Source: Magnetococcales bacterium
GTDB lineage: Bacteria > Pseudomonadota > Magnetococcia > Magnetococcales > Magnetaquicoccaceae
Assembly: GCA_015228895.1 (NCBI GenBank)
Contig: JADGCR010000162.1
Span: 1 to 5,223 of the forward strand
Direction: 5' to 3'
Length of the DNA stretch: 5,223 nt
Shown here: piece after piece, positions 1-4,560 of the stretch
How the letters are laid out: each line of letters starts with the position of its first letter
How positions within the stretch are numbered: the stretch's first letter is position 1
The notes under the pieces: model-generated
The model's input: only the letters and a program-made list of their open reading frames with translations
Told to the model about the DNA's origin: nothing
The model's database searches: none
Position numbers and translations under genes: made by a program

Positions 1-3000
1 GGTCCCGAAATGGCGGACGGATGGGCAACATAATAATCCAGGGGAACGGTGGAGTAGTAGACCAATCCCTGCCCGTACTCGTAATAAAAGGAGACGATCT
101 GGTCCGGGTTGGCGGTGGAGAGGACCGGCGTGCCGCCAGGCAGCGCCAGGACGCTCGCCAGAGTCGTATAACCATGGTAGGACGAGCTGCCATTATCCAG
201 GGTGGTATTGTCGATCGCCCCGCCCAGGCCGTTGGTCAGCGTGGCGCTGGTTGCCACCAGGGAAATGTCGGTGCCTAGCGAATAGGTCATGCTCAGAGCG
301 GGAGCGCCCGGCAGCAGCGAACTGGCGTCGGTCACCGTCCGGTCATGGTAGATCAGCGTCATGCCGTCATAGACGCTGGCGTCCACAAGGGCTTTCTGGG
401 TCCAGTATTCGTTCGAGGTGCCGTTGTAATTTTCCTGCACCTCCAGCACCTGAATGGCTGCCAACTCCGTGGAACTCAGGTCGTGGATATCCACCGGCGT
501 GTAGCCGGCCTGGGTGATGGCCCGCACCTGATAGCTGCTGCCATCCGAATCATAGACGTAGTAATAGCCGATATCCGTAACCGACCCGGAGGAAGAGAAC
601 GTCACCACCGGCGCATCGATGACCGGGGTGATGGTGATGGTGGAGGAGGCGAGGGTGGAGGAGAAGGTGGACGAATCGGTGCCATTGCCATCCAGGCCGC
701 TGTCGGTGATCTCCCAGGTCAGGGTCCGGGTTGCGGAAATCGCGGTGGGGTCGTGGCTGGAGGACGCGAAGTTGATGCTTTGCAAGGCCGCCTGAAGCTC
801 GGACTGGGAAAACGGATTGGTGTCACTGCTTTCTATCGTCAGGATTCCGGAAACTGCGTCGTAGGTGCAGGTCATGGAGCCCGGGGTTCCCACCGCCAGC
901 ACATCCCCGGCCGTGAAACCCTCGGAGATGGTGACCGTGGCCTGGGTGAACCAGGGATATTCGTCGGCCAACTGGATGGAACTGGCCACGTTCACCGGGG
1001 TGCTCAATTCGGTATAGGATGCCGCGCCGAGGAAATCCACCGCGCTTTCCAGCACTTGATTCCAACCACCGTACTGGATGCCCAGCGGGGCGGCGTCGTA
1101 CCAGTCCCAGCCCAGATAGACCACATGGCCCTGACCGTACTCCATCATGGCCACCGCCGTATCCGCACCGATGGAGTAGAGGCTGTCGGCACCGCTGGGC
1201 AGGCTGGAGGTGCTCACCGTGTGAACCGTCCAGTTGCCCAGGATCGCGGCGTAATCGTCGGCGAAATTGGTGCCCGAGGCGCCGGTCTTGAAAATCAAAT
1301 CCCCTTCCCAATATTCGTTGGCCGAGGTGATGTTGTAGCCGAACAGGGTGTTGAGCAACTCGACGTTGTTGTCGTGTCCGGCCACCACCAGGGTGCCGCC
1401 CTGGCTGACGAAATCGGTGATCAGCGCGAGGGTGTTGTCCACCGTGACATCTGCGGCCAGCTCCGCAGCCAGATTCCCCCCGGAAGGATTGTTGATGGCA
1501 TCATAGACTGCAAGTTCCGGAATCACCAGGATCGATCCCGGAACCAGGGCGCCGTCAAAATCGGTGTACAGATCGGTTGCGATATCGAAAGTGGTCACCC
1601 CATGTCCCAATGCCACAAGGGCGGCCTGCATGGCATCGGCCTCGTCGGAGGCGACATTGGTGCCGGAGTGGACATAGTTCGAATCGTTGAACAGCGCGAT
1701 ATCGGCCACGAACACCGGAGCGTCGTTGACCGCGTTCACGGTGATGTTGACCGTGGCCTCGGTGGGCGTATAGTCGCCGTCAAGCGCACTGCTTTCGTTG
1801 GGATGGCCGTCGCTGGCCCTGAAGGTGAAATAGAAGTCGGAGGCGATGCTGTTTTCGTTCGCATCCGGCGTGAACGAAAACAGACCGGCCCCGATCTCCG
1901 CGGCGCTGACCGTCTGGCCGACGATCACCGCGTCCGAACCCACCTTCAATACGCCGTTCAGGGCCAGGGAGGTGATCTGGATGTAGGCCAGATTCTGGTC
2001 ATCGTCATAATCCGGGTCGGTAAACACCGCGTTGACATCGCTCAAGCCAAAAACGATCCTGGAATCCTCGTTGCCGGTGATCTGGACGGTATCCTGGACG
2101 TTGGTCGTCCCGTCAAAGCTCTCGGTAAAGCTCGGCTGATCGTTGGTGAGATCGAGCACGATGTCGAAGGTGGTGGAGACGCTGCCGCCCTGGCCATCAT
2201 AGGCGGTCACGGTCACCGGCAGCGACGGGTTCTGGATGAGCGCCGAGACATTCGCGTACTGGGCGGAAAAATCCGCCGGGGGATTGCCAGACAGGATGAT
2301 ATGATTCGGGTCCGAGGTCGTATCGATGTTCAGCCAGGAGGGATTGCCACCGCTCAAAGAAACGGAATAGGACAACGAATCGCCATCCGGATCGGAAAAG
2401 ATCGACTTGGGAATGACGACGCTTCCTGAACCCGAACCGCTCCAGGTCAGATCCCCCATGCCCAGGGTGGTGGGCAGCTTGTTCGGCTCCGGAGCAGGAG
2501 GCGGAGGCGGCGGAAGCGGTGGCAAAACAGGCAGCGGCGCAGGCGGAGGCGGCGGTGGCGGCGGAGGAGGCGGTGGCGGAGGAGGAGGCGGTGGCGGCGG
2601 CGGTGGCAGCGCATTCTGCATATCATCGGAACCAGACTGTTGGCCGACTTCCGGAACAAAGGTCAGAGTGGCCGACGGAGGCCCGGGCTGATTGGCGGGA
2701 GGGGCGGGCGGCGGCGCGTCGGCTGGAGGCGGCGCATCCCCGGCGGGCTTGGTCTCCCCGGCGGGCTTGGTCTCACCTTCGGTCTTGACCTCCCCTTCTT
2801 TCTTGGCCTCCCCTTCCTTCTTCTCCCCCTCGCCCTCTTTCTTTTCGCCTTCCTTCTTCTCCCCCTCCCCTTCCTTCTTCTCCCCTTCCCCTTCCTTCTT
2901 CTCACCCTCCTTCTTCTCCCCCTCCTTCTTGGCCTCCTCGGCGGCCTTGTCGGCGGGCCTGGTCACCTGGGGAATCACCTGGGGCGGCGGCAGCGCCTTG

Positions 3001-3899
3001 GTGGCGGCGGCGTAACGCTGTGCCACCTGGGCCGCGGAGAGGACCACCGGCTGGGCCGGGGCGGCCTTGAAACTGGTCACCGTGGTGGTCTGGTTGACCT
3101 GAGTGAGCTCCTGGGTGCCGGCGGCGTTGGTGACCGAAATCTTTCCAACCGTACCGTTGGCGTCCTGCACCAGGGTGATGGTGTTCTCCTTGCCCTCGGC
3201 GGCGGCGTTGCCCGCCACCGTGGTGCCGCGAATGCCGATTTCCGCCACCGGGGTCTTGAAGACCATGTTGGTGGGGCCGAGCTTGGCCACCGCGCCGCTG
3301 GTGAAGGAGAAAACCCCCTGCACCACGTTGGTGGCGGATTTGCCGGTGCCCGCAGCCGGGTCGAACTCCATCTTTTCGATCACCAGTCGGCCACTGTCGC
3401 CCAGCGCCACGGTGGACTTGTCGGCGTAGATCAGACCGACGCTCCCCTTGGCCCCGGTCTGCACCACGTCCCCTTCCATGAGGGGCATCCCCTGGGAGAC
3501 GGGAATGGTCACCCCGCCCCGCACGATGGTGGCCTCGCCGCTCACCGAATCCACGGTGCCGATGCCGGTCTGGGCGGCGGCCCCTTCCCCTTCGGCGTAG
3601 ACGCCCGGAGCCAGGGGGCCGGCCAGGCGTGCGGCCAGGTCGCCGGTGATCTGCGCCCCGTAGGGGGTCACCAGGGTGGGCGGGGTGGCGTGGGTGAAGT
3701 AGCCGGGCAGATGGATCGAACGACCGGCATCGTCTCCGGTGCCGCGCAGCACCAGGTCATGGCCTTGACGGGCGAACTCGGCTCTCAAGAGCAAAGTGTC
3801 GCCGGGAATGACGATCTGGTCCCGCCCGTGCACCGGTTCCGTGAGAGCGGATTTCCCTTCCGCGTGCCGCAACGAGGAGAGATCGATGTGCTTGGCCAT
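1..3899 (-). CDS. Giant FecR/cadherin-like repeat surface protein, probable type I-secreted adhesin (3' end outside window)
   Basis: One open frame of 1,299 codons without a stop; the C-terminus lies beyond the left edge. The start at 3899 is the first ATG after an in-frame TGA at 3906-3908 and has a GGGGTGA ribosome site 6 nt upstream. Visible order by residue: N-terminal module 1-112; FecR-like domain 113-273; Ala/Pro linker 274-320; KKEGE repeats 321-387; DAPPP repeats and proline-rich linker including 22 prolines at 432-453; dystroglycan-type cadherin-like domain about 473-587; second cadherin-like domain about 592-730; amidotransferase-like domain 731-958; beta repeat 960-1099; second amidotransferase-like domain from 1100. 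There is no signal peptide and no transmembrane segment. The domain mix is typical of very long RTX-type or biofilm adhesins exported by a C-terminal signal, so surface display or release is inferred, not shown. Ligand unknown. Confidence is high that the gene is real and moderate for its role. Confidence 0.93.
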   Translation of the reverse strand, partial: MAKHIDLSSLRHAEGKSALTEPVHGRDQIVIPGDTLLLRAEFARQGHDLVLRGTGDDAGRSIHLPGYFTHATPPTLVTPYGAQITGDLAARLAGPLAPGVYAEGEGAAAQTGIGTVDSVSGEATIVRGGVTIPVSQGMPLMEGDVVQTGAKGSVGLIYADKSTVALGDSGRLVIEKMEFDPAAGTGKSATNVVQGVFSFTSGAVAKLGPTNMVFKTPVAEIGIRGTTVAGNAAAEGKENTITLVQDANGTVGKISVTNAAGTQELTQVNQTTTVTSFKAAPAQPVVLSAAQVAQRYAAATKALPPPQVIPQVTRPADKAAEEAKKEGEKKEGEKKEGEGEKKEGEGEKKEGEKKEGEGEKKEGEAKKEGEVKTEGETKPAGETKPAGDAPPPADAPPPAPPANQPGPPSATLTFVPEVGQQSGSDDMQNALPPPPPPPPPPPPPPPPPPPPPPAPLPVLPPLPPPPPPAPEPNKLPTTLGMGDLTWSGSGSGSVVIPKSIFSDPDGDSLSYSVSLSGGNPSWLNIDTTSDPNHIILSGNPPADFSAQYANVSALIQNPSLPVTVTAYDGQGGSVSTTFDIVLDLTNDQPSFTESFDGTTNVQDTVQITGNEDSRIVFGLSDVNAVFTDPDYDDDQNLAYIQITSLALNGVLKVGSDAVIVGQTVSAAEIGAGLFSFTPDANENSIASDFYFTFRASDGHPNESSALDGDYTPTEATVNITVNAVNDAPVFVADIALFNDSNYVHSGTNVASDEADAMQAALVALGHGVTTFDIATDLYTDFDGALVPGSILVIPELAVYDAINNPSGGNLAAELAADVTVDNTLALITDFVSQGGTLVVAGHDNNVELLNTLFGYNITSANEYWEGDLIFKTGASGTNFADDYAAILGNWTVHTVSTSSLPSGADSLYSIGADTAVAMMEYGQGHVVYLGWDWYDAAPLGIQYGGWNQVLESAVDFLGAASYTELSTPVNVASSIQLADEYPWFTQATVTISEGFTAGDVLAVGTPGSMTCTYDAVSGILTIESSDTNPFSQSELQAALQSINFASSSHDPTAISATRTLTWEITDSGLDGNGTDSSTFSSTLASSTITITPVIDAPVVTFSSSGSVTDIGYYYVYDSDGSSYQVRAITQAGYTPVDIHDLSSTELAAIQVLEVQENYNGTSNEYWTQKALVDASVYDGMTLIYHDRTVTDASSLLPGAPALSMTYSLGTDISLVATSATLTNGLGGAIDNTTLDNGSSSYHGYTTLASVLALPGGTPVLSTANPDQIVSFYYEYGQGLVYYSTVPLDYYVAHPSAISG
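3..602 (-). other. Second amidotransferase-like alpha/beta domain, cut by the window edge
   Basis: Residues 1100-1299. It has the helix 'ITQAGYTPVDIHDLSSTEL', a strand/turn 'AIQVLEVQENYNGTSNEYW', 'VYDGMTLIYHDR', then 'AIDNTTLDNGSSSYHGY' and finally 'YEYGQGLVYYSTVPLDYY' with YGQG at 1275-1278. The last segment parallels 'YGQGHVVYLGWDWY' of copy 1 (residues 921-934), so the two domains look homologous, although this copy carries an extra conserved-looking 'TTLDNG...HGY' insert. Segments like 'LDNG..S.HGY' and 'YGQG.VYYS..PLDYY' occur in giant surface proteins (from memory of the family, not a search). No catalytic triad is evident. Confidence 0.6.
603..1022 (-). other. Beta-sandwich repeat of large-adhesin type
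   Basis: Residues about 960-1099. Characteristic segments are 'ATVTISEGFTAGDVLAV', then 'YDAVSGILTI', 'ELQAALQSINFASSSHDPT' (L1035 to Q1040 in its core), 'RTLTWEITDSG' and the closing 'TPVIDAPVV'. This succession recurs in many long bacterial surface proteins directly after cadherin-like repeats. It contains one cysteine in 'MTCTYD', unusual for this otherwise cysteine-free type of protein. Confidence 0.7.
1026..1709 (-). other. Glutamine-amidotransferase-like (ThuA/DUF4350-type) alpha/beta domain, copy 1
   Basis: Residues 731-958. The order is: a first strand 'IALFNDSN'; a helix 'EADAMQAALVALGHGVTTFD'; 'SILVIPELAVYD'; a helix leading to 'FVSQGGTLVVAGHDN' at about 831-844; and near the end 'EYGQGHVVYLGWDWYD' at 920-935. 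This is the beta-alpha-beta pattern of class I amidotransferase-like folds, where a strand ends in GG.LVV and a late Y-G-x-G strand follows. The position of the nucleophile Cys is not evident: 'VVAGHDN' stands where an elbow would be expected, so amidotransferase chemistry is unlikely. A sugar-binding or purely structural role is possible. Family call moderate. Confidence 0.6.
1710..2126 (-). other. Second cadherin-like (CSPG/tandem-repeat type) domain
   Basis: Residues about 592-730. It contains an 'ITGNEDS' opening, an acidic 'FTDPDYDDDQN' calcium-type loop, a 'LNGVLKVG' turn, 'VSAAEIGAGLFSFTPDAN', 'FTFRASDG' and the terminal 'VNAVNDAPVF'. The linker N.VNDAP is the classic junction between consecutive repeats in bacterial long adhesins. 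Extracellular and calcium-stabilised by family precedent. Confidence 0.85.
2139..2483 (-). other. Dystroglycan-type cadherin-like domain
   Basis: Residues about 473-587. It shows the usual features of this family: a 'SIFSDPDGDSLSYSVSLSGG' segment with a calcium-type DPDGD at 503-507, a 'PSWLNID' strand, an 'LSGNPP' turn, and the closing 'VTVTAYDGQGGSVSTTFDI' strand pair. These domains bind calcium at domain junctions and stack in extracellular stalks. The match to the family is by motif and order; the exact boundaries are approximate. Confidence 0.85.
2541..2606 (-). repeat. Run of 22 consecutive proline codons
   Basis: Residues 432-453 are uninterrupted proline, encoded by a mixture of CCG, CCT and CCA codons, so it is not one simple trinucleotide repeat. 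It is flanked by 'NALP' upstream and by a second proline-rich stretch (LPVLPPLPPPPPAPEP) downstream. Such a run forms a stiff polyproline II rod and is a strong ribosome-stalling sequence that normally needs elongation factor P. On the plus strand the same DNA is a GGN tract rich in GG doublets. It separates the charged linker from the folded beta domains. Confidence 0.95.
2739..2939 (-). repeat. KKEGE charged repeat tract, grading into TKPAG repeats
   Basis: Residues 321-387 consist of about eight copies of KKEGE with optional extra GE pairs, followed by degenerate VKTEGE and two exact TKPAGE/TKPAGD units. The coding strand is almost all purine: the plus strand is unbroken pyrimidine for 56 nt at 2848-2903, with further runs of 25 nt (2807-2831) and 26 nt (2905-2930). 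The repeat units are multiples of three bases, so slippage would change length without breaking the frame. The segment should be disordered and highly charged, and may act as a flexible spacer between the FecR-like domain and the beta domains. Confidence 0.92.
3081..3563 (-). other. FecR-like domain
   Basis: Residues 113-273. It opens with a 'GTVDSVSGEATI' strand, followed by a 'GDVVQTGAKGSVGLIYAD' segment and the hallmark 'IGIRGTT' at residues 221-227. This succession (G.V....G...V, L..GD.V.TG..G...L...D.S, then IGIRGT) is the standard FecR-domain signature. In classical FecR the domain is periplasmic and part of iron-dicitrate sensing. In long surface proteins the same fold appears near the N-terminus with no partner sigma factor, and here neither a FecI-type sigma factor nor a TonB receptor gene is in the window. 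I therefore read it as a structural or carbohydrate-contacting module rather than an anti-sigma regulator. Confidence 0.85.
3564..3899 (-). other. N-terminal cytosolic-type module of the giant protein
   Basis: Residues 1-112 begin MAKHIDLSSL and contain a short beta-rich unit around 'GHDLVLRGTG' followed by 'IHLPGYF'. That pattern (a hydrophobic 'DLVL' strand, then a strand ending in aromatic Y-F) resembles the N-terminal prefix seen in many large type I-secreted adhesins, where it precedes retention or repeat domains. There is no Lys/Arg-plus-hydrophobic signal peptide. The family assignment is by resemblance only. An anchoring or retention role is possible but not demonstrated. Confidence 0.45.
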
Positions 3900-3905
3900 G
3901 GCCTG

Positions 3906-3912
3906 TCACCCC
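3906..3912 (-). promoter_or_regulatory. Ribosome binding site of the giant surface protein
   Basis: GGGGTGA on the minus strand ends 6 nt before the ATG. It overlaps the in-frame TGA that closes the frame upstream, so no upstream start in this frame is possible within the same reading frame beyond that point. This fixes the start at 3899. Confidence 0.6.
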
Positions 3913-3932
3913 AGTCGAAGAACAAAATGCCC

Positions 3933-3948
3933 TTTGGCACGCGCCAAA
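3933..3948 (-). promoter_or_regulatory. Leader hairpin next to the giant protein's start
   Basis: A perfect 6-bp stem TTTGGC/GCCAAA with a 4-nt loop lies 34-49 nt upstream of the ATG. An overlapping alternative pairs TGCC (3928-3931) with GGCA (3936-3939), so the two are mutually exclusive. There is no following T run on the minus strand that would make it a terminator. It could influence translation of the long leader, or be chance. Confidence 0.25.
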
Positions 3949-3992
3949 CGGCCATCAATAGACGAACCTGCAACTCTTGCCGCAAACGAGCC

Positions 3993-4010
3993 GGTGGCAA
4001 AAATGCCATC
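3993..4010. repeat. Short inverted repeat TGGCA-AAAA-TGCCA
   Basis: A perfect 5-bp stem with a 4-A loop, extended to 7 bp on the plus strand if one G-T wobble is allowed. It sits in the presumed leader of the giant protein. There is no T tract after it on either strand, so it is not a normal terminator. Significance unclear. Confidence 0.25.
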
Positions 4011-4026
4011 CTTGGCCTGATACCAC

Positions 4027-4057
4027 GTTGCGTCACTGATTGCGATTCTAACGCAAC
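4027..4057. promoter_or_regulatory. Operator-like array: three TTGCG/CGCAA pentamers at 12-bp steps
   Basis: TTGCG starts at 4028 and again at 4040, and CGCAA starts at 4052: three sites spaced exactly 12 bp apart, the last inverted. The outer two form the perfect 7-bp inverted repeat GTTGCGT (4027-4033) / ACGCAAC (4051-4057). A minus-strand TAGAAT, close to a -10 element (4050-4045), lies between the second and third sites, but with no good -35. The layout suggests a protein binding site within the leader/promoter region; the regulator is unknown. Confidence 0.35.
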
Positions 4058-4265
4058 ATTGAATATGCAGCGGTTTTTAAAAGCGACGCGCCTTGTCTGA
4101 AGCCCAAATCCGACATTCTGCGACAGGCTCAAACAGACTGCACAATGGAGACGAGCATAAGACGGACCAACTGCGCGCCCCGCATCCGACCCGGCTCCAT
4201 GCCATCCGCTGCCACCGGACAACCGGCCCGGGAAGTGTATTTTCCGGCATTTTACCCGATGGTGC

Positions 4266-4294
4266 ATGGTAGCAGCTTTTTTGCTGTTTTTCAA
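4266..4294 (-). promoter_or_regulatory. Candidate sigma-70 promoter for the giant surface protein
   Basis: On the minus strand TTGAAA (4294-4289, 5 of 6 to consensus) is followed by a 17-nt spacer and TACCAT (4271-4266, 4 of 6). Transcription would start near 4259, leaving a 5' leader of about 360 nt before the ATG. The spacer itself carries CAGC-A6-GCTG, a short inverted repeat. The spacing is ideal but the -10 is mediocre, so this is a candidate only. Confidence 0.4.
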
Positions 4295-4326
4295 GCAATT
4301 TAAACCGTTTCTTATATCATCTCCAG

Positions 4327-4347
4327 GCCATGGGAGCCCTCCATGGC
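4327..4347. promoter_or_regulatory. Inverted repeat GCCATGG-7-CCATGGC, possible operator
   Basis: Two 7-bp arms separated by GAGCCCT; each arm contains the palindrome CCATGG, so the half-sites also repeat directly. It lies in the AT-rich centre of the divergent region, just upstream of the candidate promoter for the giant protein (about 33 bp beyond its -35). No T run follows. The position is suitable for an activator or repressor site, but the binding protein is unknown. Confidence 0.35.
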
Positions 4348-4452
4348 AACAACATTGATGCCAATTTACGGTAACCATGCATCCGATTTTGAAAATAGGT
4401 TACATTTGATGAATTTGATCCACAAAAGGATCCCAATCCGGTCAGGATAAAG

Positions 4453-4488
4453 CGTTTCCAAACGATCAGGTGTTGCCAGCGTCACGCT
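4453..4488. promoter_or_regulatory. Two small palindromes upstream of the ParB-like gene
   Basis: CGTTT-CC-AAACG (4453-4464) and AGCGT-C-ACGCT (4478-4488), the latter followed by TTT. Both are perfect. They sit 46-108 bp before the preferred start at 4561 (22 bp before the alternative start at 4510). They may be operator half-sites or a weak leader hairpin; the stems are too short for a confident terminator. Confidence 0.25.
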
Positions 4489-4549
4489 TTTGCGGGATAA
4501 GGAAGGACGATGACGGCAAGCGGAATCCACATCAGGCAGGCGACAACCG

Positions 4550-4554
4550 AAGGA
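4550..4554 (+). promoter_or_regulatory. Ribosome binding site deciding the ParB-like start
   Basis: AAGGA ends 6 nt before ATG 4561. A second, equally good site (AAGGA at 4499-4503) precedes an in-frame ATG at 4510, just after an in-frame TAA at 4498-4500. The extra 17 codons from 4510 carry A-ending and rare codons (AGG, ACA, GGA) unlike the gene body, so 4561 is preferred, but not decisively. Confidence 0.5.
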
Positions 4555-4560
4555 AATGGC

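Larger units (their letters stand above)
3900..4509. other. Divergent intergenic region, about 610-660 bp
   Basis: No convincing gene was found on either strand. Frames present here (for example a 197-codon minus-strand frame 3785-4378 rich in Cys, Trp and Arg) lack protein-like composition and overlap the true start of the giant protein. The region is AT-richer at about 4260-4460 than the genes on both sides. It holds a promoter-like pair facing the giant protein and several short inverted repeats listed separately. I saw no convincing sigma-70 promoter for the plus-strand ParB-like gene. Confidence 0.7.

Noticed and set aside
345..2429. A 694-codon open frame on the plus strand
   Set aside because: It is the codon-aligned antisense of the giant protein; its product is Gly/His/Arg/Val-rich without domain sense, as expected when a GC-rich gene is read in the antiparallel aligned frame.
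2541..2606. G-quadruplex motif on the plus strand
   Set aside because: Only GG doublets, no runs of three or more G in regular array; two-tier quadruplexes are weak, and the pattern is explained by proline codons.
3906..4074. An ORF-like stretch in the leader in the same frame as the giant protein, ending at the TGA before its ATG (contains 'DATWYQAKDGIFATGSFAAR')
   Set aside because: It reads somewhat like protein, but has no ATG or GTG start between its bounding stops and lacks the third-position G/C preference of the neighbours; most likely chance. It could be a decayed remnant, which a homology search would settle.
2640..4100. A 486-codon plus-strand frame
   Set aside because: Antisense of the FecR-like and repeat region; its Leu/Phe-rich run is only the complement of the KKEGE tract, and no ribosome site supports it.
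4269..4291. Possible rho-independent terminator (GCAGC-T6-GCTG followed by T5) on the plus strand
   Set aside because: The stem is only 4 perfect base pairs with a 6-T loop, and no plus-strand gene ends upstream of it.
3785..4378. A 197-codon minus-strand frame over the intergenic region
   Set aside because: Composition is Cys/Trp/Arg-rich and unlike a protein, and it overlaps the well-supported start of the giant protein in another frame.
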